In this document: in pieces, positions 9,471 to 18,495 of the stretch | Layout: every line of letters starts with the position of its first letter | Numbering within the stretch: position 1 is the first letter of the stretch | Origin: an uncultured Prochlorococcus sp. | GTDB taxonomy: Bacteria; Cyanobacteriota; Cyanobacteriia; PCC-6307; Cyanobiaceae | DNA: 64,000 nt | Assembly: GCA_902578845.1 (NCBI GenBank) | Contig: CACHEM010000001.1 | Coordinates: 47,361-111,360, forward strand | Direction of reading: 5' to 3' | Made by a program: the position numbers and the translations under genes | The notes under the pieces: model-generated | What the model was told of the DNA's origin: nothing | What the model saw: the letters and a program-made list of their open reading frames with translations, nothing else | The model's database searches: none

Positions 9471-10616
9471 TTGGACAATAAAAAACTAATTTTAAAACCA
9501 GGATTAGAGGGTGTCCCAGTTACTAATTCATCTATCTGTGATATTGACGGCAACAAAGGTAAATTACTCTACAGAGGCTACTCCATTGAGGAACTATCCA
9601 AAAAAAGCAGTTTTTTAGAAACAGCATACCTATTGATTTGGGGTGAATTGCCCACAGCTATTCAACTTAGAGATTTTGAACAAGAAGTTCAGATGCATCG
9701 AAGGTTAAGTTTTAGAGTCAGAGATATGATGAAATGTTTCCCTGCGACAGGTCATCCTATGGATGCTCTTCAATCTAGCGCGGCTTCTTTGGGGCTCTTC
9801 TATTCGCGCAGGGCAATAGATGATCCTAATTACATCTACAACGCAGTCATAAGACTAATAGCAAAAATACCAACAATGATTGCTGCGTTTCAACTTATTA
9901 GAAAAGGACAAGACCCAATTCAACCTAGAGATGATTTAACTTACTCCTCAAATTTTCTTTACATGCTGACTGAAAAAGAACAAGATCCCATAGCTGCAAA
10001 AGTTTTTGATAGGTGTTTAATTCTACATGCCGAACATAGTTTAAACGCCAGTACATTTAGCGCTAGAGTTACTGCAAGCACTCTTACAGACCCATATGCT
10101 GTCATCGCTTCTGCAGTAGGAACCCTTGCTGGCCCATTGCATGGAGGAGCTAATGAGGATGTGATTGCAATGTTAGAAGAGATTAAAACCCCAGAAAATG
10201 CTGGGTCTTTTTTAGATAACGCAATAAAAAATAAGAGTAAGATAATGGGCTTCGGCCACAGAGAATATAAAGTCAAAGATCCAAGAGCAATAATTCTGCA
10301 AAAACTGGCAGAAGAGCTTTTCATTAGATTTGGAGCAGATGAAATGTATGAAGTTGCTAAATCACTTGAGGCAGAGGCAATATCAAGACTCGGTCCTAAG
10401 GGTATATTTCCTAATGTGGACTTTTATTCTGGTCTAGTTTATAGAAAACTTGGTATTCCTCGTGATTTATTTACTCCAATTTTTGCCATATCTAGAGTGG
10501 CTGGTTGGTTAGCTCATTGGAGAGAGCAACTTGGAGCAAATAGAATTTTCAGACCATCTCAAATCTACACAGGTTCAGCACCAAGAGATTGGATCAGCCT
10601 AGAAAACAGAGAATAA
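9471..10616 (+). CDS. gltA: Citrate synthase
   Basis: Condenses acetyl-CoA with oxaloacetate, the entry to 2-oxoglutarate synthesis for nitrogen assimilation in Prochlorococcus. The 381-residue length fits the shorter dimeric-type bacterial enzymes. Visible blocks are HAEHSLNASTFSARV at about 186-200, GPLHGGANEDV with His224, GFGHREYKVKDPRA with His263, and FPNVDFYSG carrying the catalytic Asp near 317. The start is TTG at 9471, immediately before conserved sequence (LILKPGLEGVPV). The 124 bp upstream hold no other gene. Confidence 0.96.
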   Translation: MDNKKLILKPGLEGVPVTNSSICDIDGNKGKLLYRGYSIEELSKKSSFLETAYLLIWGELPTAIQLRDFEQEVQMHRRLSFRVRDMMKCFPATGHPMDALQSSAASLGLFYSRRAIDDPNYIYNAVIRLIAKIPTMIAAFQLIRKGQDPIQPRDDLTYSSNFLYMLTEKEQDPIAAKVFDRCLILHAEHSLNASTFSARVTASTLTDPYAVIASAVGTLAGPLHGGANEDVIAMLEEIKTPENAGSFLDNAIKNKSKIMGFGHREYKVKDPRAIILQKLAEELFIRFGADEMYEVAKSLEAEAISRLGPKGIFPNVDFYSGLVYRKLGIPRDLFTPIFAISRVAGWLAHWREQLGANRIFRPSQIYTGSAPRDWISLENRE

Positions 10617-10691
10617 TATTTGCAGCTTTTCATAAAAAACACACATATTGTTTGTGAAGAGTTAATGTATTAAGTAAATAACATAAAAATT

Positions 10692-11810
10692 TTGGAATAC
10701 GGATTAGATCTCGAATATAGTTTTAATGAATTTTTAAAAGGTTTTGGCCTGTCTAGCGAAATTGCTCATATAATCTGGCTCCCACTCCCTATGCTTTTGG
10801 TTTTGGTGGCGGCAGTAGTTGGAGTGTTAGTAACAGTTTGGCTTGAAAGAAAAATATCTGCTGCTGCTCAACAAAGAATAGGTCCCGAATATGCAGGAGC
10901 GCTTGGCGTCCTTCAACCAATTGCAGATGGTCTTAAGTTACTTGTAAAAGAGGATATTATTCCTGCTAAAGCAGATGGAATTCTGTTCACTGCCGGACCT
11001 ATATTAGTTCTTGTTCCAGTGATTCTGTCCTGGCTAATTGTTCCTTTTGGACAAAACCTTTTAATAAGTAACGTTGGTATTGGAATTTTCCTATGGATTT
11101 CTTTAAGCAGTATCCAGCCAATTGGACTTCTCATGAGCGGATATGCATCAAATAATAAGTATTCTTTACTAGGAGGTTTAAGAGCAGCAGCTCAATCAAT
11201 AAGTTATGAAATTCCTTTAGCTTTATCTGTACTGGCTATCGTACTAATGACAAATTCTCTAAGCACTATTGACATTGTCAACCAACAAAGTGGTGCTGGA
11301 ATCCTAAGTTGGAATATATGGCGACAACCAGTTGGTTTTATAGTCTTTTGGATTTGTGCTCTTGCAGAATGTGAAAGACTACCATTTGACTTGCCTGAAG
11401 CTGAAGAAGAATTAGTTGCAGGATATCAAACTGAATATGCAGGTATGAAATTCGCATTGTTCTACCTTGGTAGTTACATTAATTTAATCCTTTCAGCTTT
11501 ATTGGTATCAATACTTTATCTAGGAGGATGGGGGTTTCCTATTCCAGTTGAATTAATAGCTAAGATTCTAAATTTGCCAATTAATGCACCCTTCATACAA
11601 GTTTTCACTGCATCAATAGGAATTGTAATGACTGTATTGAAAGCGTATCTTTTAGTTTTCATTGCAATATTATTGCGTTGGACAACTCCTAGAGTAAGAA
11701 TAGATCAACTATTAGATTTAGGATGGAAGTTTCTTCTTCCAATTTCTCTTGCTAATCTTTTGATAACTGCAGGATTAAAACTTGCTTTTCCGCAATTCTT
11801 TGGTGGTTAA
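10692..11810 (+). CDS. ndhA: NAD(P)H-quinone oxidoreductase subunit 1 NdhA
   Basis: NdhA is the membrane subunit forming part of the quinone cavity and its junction with the hydrophilic arm. It has 372 residues with about eight hydrophobic segments and the signature [18 protein letters not shown] near residues 56-73. The acidic loop [20 protein letters not shown] lies at about 233-252. The start is TTG at 10692. It is the first gene of an ndhA-I-G-E cluster, the common cyanobacterial and plastid order, with a 68-bp gap before ndhI. Confidence 0.97.
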   Translation: MEYGLDLEYSFNEFLKGFGLSSEIAHIIWLPLPMLLVLVAAVVGVLVTVWLERKISAAAQQRIGPEYAGALGVLQPIADGLKLLVKEDIIPAKADGILFTAGPILVLVPVILSWLIVPFGQNLLISNVGIGIFLWISLSSIQPIGLLMSGYASNNKYSLLGGLRAAAQSISYEIPLALSVLAIVLMTNSLSTIDIVNQQSGAGILSWNIWRQPVGFIVFWICALAECERLPFDLPEAEEELVAGYQTEYAGMKFALFYLGSYINLILSALLVSILYLGGWGFPIPVELIAKILNLPINAPFIQVFTASIGIVMTVLKAYLLVFIAILLRWTTPRVRIDQLLDLGWKFLLPISLANLLITAGLKLAFPQFFGG

Positions 11811-11878
11811 ACTTAAGTAAAAATACTTAAATTAAAAATTAATCCACTAAAATAAAATAACTAAGTAAATTCTTCAAA

Positions 11879-12505
11879 ATGAAAAATTTCCTTCAACAAA
11901 TTAATAGCTATATCAAAGAAGCATTTAATGCTGGCAAATATTTATACAATGGCTTATCAGTTACCTTTGATCATCTTCGAAGAAGACCTGTTACTGTCCA
12001 ATATCCATATGAAAAATTAATACCTTCTGAAAGATATAGAGGAAGGATACATTATGAATTTGATAAATGTATTGCTTGTGAAGTTTGCGTGAGAGTATGT
12101 CCCATTAATTTACCAGTCGTTGATTGGGTAATGAATAAAGAAACCAAAAAAAAGGAACTAAGAAATTATTCTATAGATTTTGGAGTTTGTATATTTTGTG
12201 GAAATTGTGTTGAATATTGTCCAACTAATTGTCTTTCAATGACCGAAGAATACGAACTAGCTACTTTTGACAGACACAATCTAAATTTTGATAATGTCGC
12301 ACTTGGTAGGTTACCTACAAATGTCACAACAGACCCTTCAGTTAAACCTCTAAGAGAACTTGCATATCTTCCTAAAGGAGTCATGGACCCTCATGAAATC
12401 CCAGCTTCAGATACTAGAGTTGGTAAATTACCAGAAGAAGTCTATGATTGGATGAGGCCAGAATCCAATGAAAATAAAGATAAAGTTTCTACTTCAAACA
12501 ATTAA
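11879..12505 (+). CDS. ndhI: NAD(P)H-quinone oxidoreductase subunit I NdhI (2x[4Fe-4S])
   Basis: A ferredoxin-like electron-transfer subunit of the NDH-1 hydrophilic arm. Two [4Fe-4S] motifs are complete: Cys64, 67, 70, 74 ([12 protein letters not shown]) and Cys104, 107, 110, 114 ([12 protein letters not shown]). The 208 residues include a variable hydrophilic C-terminal tail. It is the second gene of the ndhA-I-G-E cluster; ndhG starts 13 bp after its stop. Confidence 0.97.
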   Translation: MKNFLQQINSYIKEAFNAGKYLYNGLSVTFDHLRRRPVTVQYPYEKLIPSERYRGRIHYEFDKCIACEVCVRVCPINLPVVDWVMNKETKKKELRNYSIDFGVCIFCGNCVEYCPTNCLSMTEEYELATFDRHNLNFDNVALGRLPTNVTTDPSVKPLRELAYLPKGVMDPHEIPASDTRVGKLPEEVYDWMRPESNENKDKVSTSNN

Positions 12506-12518
12506 TTTCCATTAATTT

Positions 12519-13118
12519 ATGTCCATCGCAATAACAACTCAAATAATTTGTTTTACAATTTTATCTTTAGTTATCCTTATCGGAGCACTTGGTGTTGTAT
12601 TACTCGAAAGTATCGTTTATTCAGCCTTTCTTCTAGGAGGAGTATTCATGAGTGTGGCTGGATTATATCTTCTTTTAAATGCGAGTTTTGTTGCTGCGGC
12701 ACAAGTTTTAGTTTATGTGGGTGCAGTTAATGTATTAATAATCTTTGCAATAATGCTAGTCAATAAAAAAGAAGATTTAAAGCCCATCAATGACATTAAA
12801 TCAAGAAGAATCATATCAACATCAATATGCTTAACTCTGCTAAGCCTTTTAATAAGAGTTGACATGACTAATGTATGGAGCCTATCAAGTCCTCAAAACT
12901 CTATTGGAGAAGAATCAACTATCAGAATTGGTGAGCATCTATTTAGTGATTATTTACTCCCATTTGAAGTAGCATCAGTTTTACTTTTAATGGCAATGAT
13001 TGGAGCTATCGTTTTAGCTAGAAGAGATGTAATGAGTAAAGATATATCCACTGGATTACCTGTTGATCAAGAGTTAATTGAAAAATCATCAGAACCATTA
13101 CTTACAAATAAAAATTAA
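12519..13118 (+). CDS. ndhG: NAD(P)H-quinone oxidoreductase subunit 6 NdhG
   Basis: A membrane-arm subunit of 199 residues with about five hydrophobic helices. GALGVVLLESIVYSAFLLGG near residues 22-41 and AAAQVLVYVGAVNVLIIFAI at about 59-78 match the NdhG/NuoJ family. It is the third gene of the ndhA-I-G-E cluster, 15 bp from ndhE. Confidence 0.96.
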   Translation: MSIAITTQIICFTILSLVILIGALGVVLLESIVYSAFLLGGVFMSVAGLYLLLNASFVAAAQVLVYVGAVNVLIIFAIMLVNKKEDLKPINDIKSRRIISTSICLTLLSLLIRVDMTNVWSLSSPQNSIGEESTIRIGEHLFSDYLLPFEVASVLLLMAMIGAIVLARRDVMSKDISTGLPVDQELIEKSSEPLLTNKN

Positions 13119-13133
13119 CCTTTCACATTTCTT

Positions 13134-13457
13134 ATGATGAGTTTAGAATCTATTCCTATTCAAGCATTTTTAATAGTATCTTCAGCACTATTCTGTATTG
13201 GGATTTGGGGATTATTAAATAGCAGAAATGCAGTAAGAGTTCTTATGAGCATTGAGTTAATGCTCAATGCAGTAAATATAAACTTAATGGCGTTTTCTTC
13301 CTATGTCGATAATAATTTAATTCAAGGACAAGTTTTTACAATTTTTGTGATTACTGTCGCTGCCGCAGAAGCAGCAGTTGGATTAGCTATCCTATTATCT
13401 CTTTATAGGAATAGGGTGACTGTAGATATGGAAAGTTTTAATTTATTAAAATGGTAA
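13134..13457 (+). CDS. ndhE: NAD(P)H-quinone oxidoreductase subunit 4L NdhE
   Basis: A NuoK-type membrane subunit, 107 residues with three predicted helices. SIELMLNAVNINLMAF near residues 40-55 holds the conserved glutamate used in proton translocation, and the VAAAEAAVGLAILLSLYR block lies near residues 75-92. The start has two consecutive ATG codons; either may be used. It ends the ndhA-I-G-E cluster, and nadK follows 9 bp later on the same strand. Confidence 0.96.
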   Translation: MMSLESIPIQAFLIVSSALFCIGIWGLLNSRNAVRVLMSIELMLNAVNINLMAFSSYVDNNLIQGQVFTIFVITVAAAEAAVGLAILLSLYRNRVTVDMESFNLLKW

Positions 13458-13466
13458 AACCACTAA

Positions 13467-14378
13467 ATGAAACTTTCATTAGTGCTTATTATATATCGTT
13501 CAGATAGTTCTATAGCTCAAGAAGCTTCTGAATTCTGTGAAGAAGTCCTCAAAGCTAAAAATATAAACTCAAAAAGAATTGAAAGTGATTTTTATAAAGA
13601 TGAAATTGAAAAATATTTTTGTAATCTAGAATTACAACCAAATATTGGCATAGTTCTTGGTGGAGATGGAACCTTCCTAAAATGTGCAAATGCTTTAGCT
13701 GATTATGATATTCCTTTGTTGAGCATTAATATTGGTGGTAATTTGGGTTTTCTTACGCAAGAAAAAGATTTTTTGTTTGACAAATCTTTTATTGAAATCC
13801 TTGAAAAAGAAGAATATAAAATTGACTTTCGTAATAGATTAAATTGTAATGTTTTTATTAATGGGAAAAATTCTGAGAAAAAGATTATAAAAAGTTACGA
13901 TGCCTTAAATGATTTTTATTTTAAATCTGTTGAAGAAGACATTTCTCCCACCAACCAAATACAAATTGAAATAAATAACGAGAAGGTTAATGAATACAAA
14001 GGTGATGGATTAATCATATCTACATCTACTGGTTCAACCGCCTACTCAATGGCCGCAGGGGGGCCAATAGTACACCCTAGTATTGATGCAATGATAATTA
14101 ACCCTATATGCCCAATGAGTTTGGCTAGCAGACCAATAGTTATACCTAATACAAGTAAAGTAATCATAAAACCTGTAAAAAAAAGTAAGGGGGAAATTAA
14201 ATTATGGAGAGACGGTTCAAAATGTATGACTATTAAGGAAAATTACTATTGTGAGATCAAAAAAGGGCAATCACCCTGCAAAATAATAAAGTTTAAAAAA
14301 AGCACAAGCTACTATAATACCCTAATACAAAAACTAGATTGGAAAGGTGATTTATCTCAAAAAAATTTCAAAAATTAG
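13467..14378 (+). CDS. nadK: NAD kinase
   Basis: Makes NADP from NAD with ATP or polyphosphate. The 303 residues contain the nucleotide motif GGDGTFL at 65-71 and the second family block [16 protein letters not shown] near 187-202. The position directly behind ndhE, with a 9-bp gap, suggests co-transcription with the NDH-1 genes. The stop is immediately followed by the ATG of the CYTH gene without a single intervening base. Cyanobacteria commonly carry two NAD kinases; which one this is cannot be told here. Confidence 0.94.
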   Translation: MKLSLVLIIYRSDSSIAQEASEFCEEVLKAKNINSKRIESDFYKDEIEKYFCNLELQPNIGIVLGGDGTFLKCANALADYDIPLLSINIGGNLGFLTQEKDFLFDKSFIEILEKEEYKIDFRNRLNCNVFINGKNSEKKIIKSYDALNDFYFKSVEEDISPTNQIQIEINNEKVNEYKGDGLIISTSTGSTAYSMAAGGPIVHPSIDAMIINPICPMSLASRPIVIPNTSKVIIKPVKKSKGEIKLWRDGSKCMTIKENYYCEIKKGQSPCKIIKFKKSTSYYNTLIQKLDWKGDLSQKNFKN

Positions 14379-14852
14379 ATGGCCTTAGAGATAGAAAGAA
14401 GATTTCTTATAAAAAATGATAATTGGAAAAAATTTATAAATAAAAAAATTTATATTGAACAAGGATATTTATCCAAAAGTATAGATGGTTGGATTATTAG
14501 GGTAAGGCTTATAGGCAAAAACTCTAAAATTACACTTAAAAAACATATCAAGGGCTTTACCAACTTTGAATTTGAATACTCCATTCCACGAAGCGAAGCT
14601 GAAATAATAATGTCAAATCTTTCAAATACAATTAAAAAAGATAGATTCTTTTTAGAAATTGAAAAAAAATCTTGGATTATAGATTGCTTTAAAGAAAATA
14701 ATTATCCACTTGAAATTGCAGAAATTGAACTTTCTAATGAAGATGAAGATTTATTTCTTCCATCTTTCATTTCAAAAGAAATTACTGGGCTGACCCATTA
14801 CTCCAATTTCAGTCTCGCTAACAATCCTTTTTCACAGTGGAAAGAAGACTAG
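14379..14852 (+). CDS. CYTH-domain protein (triphosphate tunnel metalloenzyme family)
   Basis: CYTH proteins use a tunnel of acidic and basic residues to hydrolyse or bind triphosphates (inorganic triphosphate or nucleotides). The 157 residues begin with EIERRFLI at 4-11. This is the family ExExK signature, but with Arg8 where lysine is usual. Later blocks RVRLIGKNSKITLKKH and FLEIEKKSW fit. It starts on the base after the nadK stop, so translational coupling is likely. A function in triphosphate or nucleotide metabolism is inferred, not shown. Confidence 0.82.
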   Translation: MALEIERRFLIKNDNWKKFINKKIYIEQGYLSKSIDGWIIRVRLIGKNSKITLKKHIKGFTNFEFEYSIPRSEAEIIMSNLSNTIKKDRFFLEIEKKSWIIDCFKENNYPLEIAEIELSNEDEDLFLPSFISKEITGLTHYSNFSLANNPFSQWKED

Positions 14853-14942
14853 TTAACAACTTTCAAAAGTATCTAGTCAAATGAACCACTCATCCTTTAT
14901 ATTTTCTTTATATTTAAGCAAAGAATTTTTTATTTTCTTCAG

Positions 14943-15131
14943 ATGTATGGTCTTTATGACAAAGAGGGAATATTGAGATTTGTTGATGCAGACATGGATG
15001 CATGTATCGCATATGCTGAACTCTTCGAATTAGGTTCTACAAATTATTGTTTAATGGATTTAGCTGATGATACAAAAAACTTAAAAAGTTATACTAATCT
15101 TGATCAGAGTCAGGGAGTGTACAACAATTAA
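14943..15131 (+). CDS. Small conserved-looking hypothetical protein (62 aa)
   Basis: A short acidic protein starting MYGLYDKEGILRFVDAD, then DMDACIAYAELFELGSTNY. No membrane segment or known motif is seen. It reads like a small cyanobacterial orphan rather than noise: balanced composition, a clear ATG and a well-formed globular pattern. Its last 38 bp overlap the 3' end of the convergent PedR-like gene. The function is unknown. Confidence 0.55.
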   Translation: MYGLYDKEGILRFVDADMDACIAYAELFELGSTNYCLMDLADDTKNLKSYTNLDQSQGVYNN

Positions 15132-15372
15132 ACCCATCTCTACAAATCTTTCCGTTGTCCATTGCCCAATTCAAAAGTGCAACCCTGTTTTTAGAACCAG
15201 TTTTTGTAAACATATTACTTACATGATTATCAACAGTTCTTTTACTAATAGTTAGTTTTACCGCAATTTCTTGATTTGTAAGCCCATCAGCTACGAGATC
15301 AATGATTTCCATCTCCCTTGCGGAGAGACCCATCATATCAATGTTGTTTACTTCTTCTTCAACCATTTGCAT
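15094..15372 (-). CDS. pedR: Small LuxR-type redox regulator, PedR-like
   Basis: A 92-residue protein that is almost only a LuxR helix-turn-helix, with no receiver domain. The block LSAREMEIIDLVADGLTNQE lies at 16-35, the recognition helix around KRTVDNHVSNMF at 44-55, and a cysteine-bearing tail follows with Cys77, Cys83 and Cys84. Size and tail match PedR of Synechocystis (ssl0564), whose activity responds to photosynthetic electron transport through thioredoxin and a conserved cysteine. The match is by memory of the family. It overlaps the 62-residue gene tail to tail. Confidence 0.75.
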   Translation of the reverse strand: MQMVEEEVNNIDMMGLSAREMEIIDLVADGLTNQEIAVKLTISKRTVDNHVSNMFTKTGSKNRVALLNWAMDNGKICRDGFNCCTLPDSDQD

Positions 15373-15449
15373 TTAAACAGTTCCTTTTTTATATTAATTA
15401 AGTTTAGCAATCTCAGTACACTTGTTAACCAACTAGGAAACAAAAGCAA

Positions 15450-16340
15450 TTGAAATCAAAACTTCAGAAGACTTTAGAAAAAAGTTCTAAGGTAATAACG
15501 GCAGAGTTGATGCCGCCAAGAGGTGGAAGCCCCATAAGATCTCTTAAGATAGCACAACTTTTGAAAGATAAGGTACATGCTGTTAACATTACCGATGGAA
15601 GTAGAGCTGTGATGAGAATGTGCAGCTTGGCAATGTCCAAACTATTACTGGAAAATGGGATAGAACCAGTAATGCAAATTTCTTGCAGAGATCGTAATAA
15701 AATTGCTTTACAATCAGATATTCTGGGAGCAAATGCTTTAGGAATTAAAAACATCTTATGTATTACCGGTGATTCAGTAAAAGCTGGGGATCAACAAGAT
15801 GCCAAGGCCGTACATGAGTTTGAGTCTGTTAGATTGCTTCAACAAATTCAGGCTTTCAATAAAGGAATTGATCCCACTCTTGGAGAACTTTCCGATAAAA
15901 AAACATTGATTTTTACAGGTGCCGCAGCTGATCCAAATTGCAGAAATAAAAGAAGTCTAGAAAATAGAATGAGGAAGAAAAAAGAGGCTGGAGCTGGATT
16001 TATACAAACTCAAATGGTTATGGAAAAAGAAAATTTGATAGAGTTTTGTGAAAATATTAGTAAGCCTCTTGAAATTCCTGTGATTGCAGGTGTATTCCTA
16101 TTAAAATCTTACAAAAACGCTCTCTTTATAAACAAATATGTTCCAGGTGCAAACATCCCTGAAAATATCTTAAATCGTCTTAAAGATGCTAAAGAGCCAT
16201 TACAAGAAGGCATTAAAATTGCAGCTGAACAAGCTCATGATTTTATGAATATCGCAAATGGTGTTCATCTAATGGCCGTAAAAGCAGAGCATTTAATTCC
16301 TGAAATTATTGAAAAAGCTAATCTTAGTCTGGAATATTAA
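15450..16340 (+). CDS. metF: Methylenetetrahydrofolate reductase family protein
   Basis: A flavin TIM-barrel enzyme expected to reduce 5,10-methylene-THF to 5-methyl-THF for methionine synthesis. The 296 residues equal the length of E. coli MetF. AELMPPRGG at 18-26, VNITDGSRAVMRM, ILCITGDSVKAGDQ and GAGFIQTQMVM are family blocks. The start is TTG at 15450. The last 17 bp overlap the 3' end of the convergent nucleotidyltransferase gene. Confidence 0.88.
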   Translation: MKSKLQKTLEKSSKVITAELMPPRGGSPIRSLKIAQLLKDKVHAVNITDGSRAVMRMCSLAMSKLLLENGIEPVMQISCRDRNKIALQSDILGANALGIKNILCITGDSVKAGDQQDAKAVHEFESVRLLQQIQAFNKGIDPTLGELSDKKTLIFTGAAADPNCRNKRSLENRMRKKKEAGAGFIQTQMVMEKENLIEFCENISKPLEIPVIAGVFLLKSYKNALFINKYVPGANIPENILNRLKDAKEPLQEGIKIAAEQAHDFMNIANGVHLMAVKAEHLIPEIIEKANLSLEY

Positions 16341-17502
16341 TCAAATCAGTACCTAATAATTCTGCCATAGCTTTCTGCTGAGGGGATGGTTCAGTTAAAT
16401 CAGATCTTCTTGAATCTGCTATTAACCAATCTAAAGATGCATCTTGCAAATCAAAATGATCTCCATTTTTATCAACACAATATTTACCAAACACTAACTT
16501 ATCCATAAGTCGTACCCCTTTACCAATTTTAGAATAATCAAAAATAATTGAGTTATCTATAGTTGCTCCCTCGCAAATGCAACAACTAGGACCAATCATA
16601 GAAGGTCCTATAATAGTTGCCCCATCCTCTATCCTAGTCATACCTCCTATGTAAACCGGCCCAGTGATATTAATTTTTTCCCAATTAGCGGCTACATTCA
16701 AACCGGTAAAAACTCCTGGTTTAATTTCCTTACCTGGTATTTGCACTTGTCTTACCTTACCTAGCAATACATTTCTAATAGCACTCCAATAATCAGGAAC
16801 TTTTCCAATATCTACCCATTCAAAATCCATTGGTAATGCAAAAAATGGCAAATCCATTTCAACAAGTTTAGGAAAAAGATCAGCTCCAATATCAAATTTC
16901 TCGGCTGAAGGTATGTAATTAAAAATTTCGGGTTCAAAAAGATAAATTCCTGTGTTTATAGAATCACTTAAAGCTTGATCAACGGATGGCTTTTCCTGGA
17001 AAGCCTGTATTCTGCCATTTTCATCTGAAACTACAACACCATAACTTGATACTTGATCTTTAGTAACCCTCTTTGTTATCAAGCTCGCAATAGCTCCTTT
17101 CTGTTTATGTTTTTTAACAGCTTGAGTTAAATCTAAATCAACTAAAGCATCACCACATAAAACAACAAAAGTTTCATCAAAGAAATTTTGAAAATCCTGG
17201 ATTTTTTTTAATCCTCCTGCGGATCCCAAAGCATCACCTATTAATTCCCCATCTTCAATTCTTCCTTCAAAACTATAAGCAATTTCTACTCCAAATCTTT
17301 GCCCATCCCTAAAATAATTTTCAATTTCTTCAGCAAGATGAGAAACATTTACCATTATTTCCTTAAAGTTATGTTCTCTTAAAAGTTCCAAGAGAAACTC
17401 CATAACAGGTTTTTGCAAAATTGGAATCATCGGTTTCGGAATAACATGAGTAATAGGCTGCACACGTGTGCCTTTACCTGCCGCAAGTATCATTGCCTTC
17501 AT
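16324..17502 (-). CDS. Sugar-phosphate nucleotidyltransferase with left-handed beta-helix tail
   Basis: An NTP-transferase domain (about residues 1-235) with LAAGKGTRVQPITHVIPKPM at 6-25 holds the nucleotide-binding GKGTR and lysine. A hexapeptide-repeat tail at about 255-350 (VYIGGMTRIEDGATIIG and similar) follows. This layout is typical of mannose-1-phosphate guanylyltransferase or glucose-1-phosphate thymidylyl/uridylyltransferase-like enzymes; the substrate cannot be decided from sequence. The 392 residues appear complete. It overlaps metF by 17 bp at the 3' end and lies downstream of scpA on the same strand. Confidence 0.88.
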   Translation of the reverse strand: MKAMILAAGKGTRVQPITHVIPKPMIPILQKPVMEFLLELLREHNFKEIMVNVSHLAEEIENYFRDGQRFGVEIAYSFEGRIEDGELIGDALGSAGGLKKIQDFQNFFDETFVVLCGDALVDLDLTQAVKKHKQKGAIASLITKRVTKDQVSSYGVVVSDENGRIQAFQEKPSVDQALSDSINTGIYLFEPEIFNYIPSAEKFDIGADLFPKLVEMDLPFFALPMDFEWVDIGKVPDYWSAIRNVLLGKVRQVQIPGKEIKPGVFTGLNVAANWEKINITGPVYIGGMTRIEDGATIIGPSMIGPSCCICEGATIDNSIIFDYSKIGKGVRLMDKLVFGKYCVDKNGDHFDLQDASLDWLIADSRRSDLTEPSPQQKAMAELLGTDLINIPD

Positions 17503-17550
17503 AAATTCAAAAACTTTTTACCAAATTATACTTTATTACTATTTATACTT

Positions 17551-18372
17551 CTAAGCAGCAGAGGAAGAAGAATTACTTACCTCAAGATTTTCTATTGGTA
17601 ATTGAGCTATGCCACCATCAGGTATTATTCTTTTAATTTGAATTGGACCATATAATGAATTAATTTGTTTGATTTCAATTTTGTTTTCAGATGATAAAAA
17701 TAACAAAGCCCAAAAAACTCCCAAACGATCTTTATCTAAATCATTTTTTACAACTGTTTGCCACTTCTTGACTAAATATTCAAAATCTGTCCATTGTAAT
17801 GCTTTTTCCCATCCGTCAATAAATAGACCTAATGCTTTAGTTGTTTCTGGAAGTTTCTCACGATGAGCTAATGATTTTACTTGAGAAATTAAAGCCTTAT
17901 CAGAATATTTTTTATTTCTTTTTCTCTTCATGAGCAGAATATCTTGGGTTTCTATAACTTCTGCTATAGACTCTAACTGACTTACCAGTTCTCCCAATGT
18001 TGTTGTACGTTTAAGAATTGGTTGTGCAATTGATCTTCTCCTTAAATATTTTTCAGGATATTTTGGAATATCAAATTCTTTATCAATCCAATCTTGATTA
18101 TCTAAGTCAAATTCATCTTCAAAATCTGAGGAATTTTCTTTGAAAACATCAGATTCCAAAACTTGAGCCTTTAGATTAACTAGTACGGAAGCAGCAAAAA
18201 ATGCTTCACTTGTTTCAGCTAAATCCTTACGATAAGAGCTGTACTTATTAGAAGAGTTATTGTAAGTATGTGAGTATTGCTCTAAAAATCTATCAATTAC
18301 ACTTATTACATCAATATCCCATGGATCAAGCTCACCTTTCCCAGCGGCGTCTTGAAGGAACTTAATCAACAA
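17551..18372 (-). CDS. scpA: Segregation and condensation protein A (ScpA)
   Basis: ScpA is the kleisin bridging SMC and ScpB in chromosome segregation. The N-terminal block LLIKFLQDAAGKGELDPWDI and the C-terminal winged helix with GVFWALLFLSSENKIEIKQ fit the family. The listed start is a TTG at 18372 that sits inside the conserved N-terminal block. The frame stays open upstream to a TGA at 18433-18435 without an ATG, GTG or TTG, so the true start may be a rarer codon such as the ATT upstream. About 273 residues from the TTG. Confidence 0.82.
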   Translation of the reverse strand: MLIKFLQDAAGKGELDPWDIDVISVIDRFLEQYSHTYNNSSNKYSSYRKDLAETSEAFFAASVLVNLKAQVLESDVFKENSSDFEDEFDLDNQDWIDKEFDIPKYPEKYLRRRSIAQPILKRTTTLGELVSQLESIAEVIETQDILLMKRKRNKKYSDKALISQVKSLAHREKLPETTKALGLFIDGWEKALQWTDFEYLVKKWQTVVKNDLDKDRLGVFWALLFLSSENKIEIKQINSLYGPIQIKRIIPDGGIAQLPIENLEVSNSSSSAA

Positions 18373-18495
18373 TCTAGGGCCTAATTGTTGACTATCAATT
18401 GGATTAAAATAAGGTATTTTGAAATAGATAAAATCTAATCACAAGATATCTTTTAATTTATGTAATGCCAAACAATATTGCATTTAATTTAAAAA

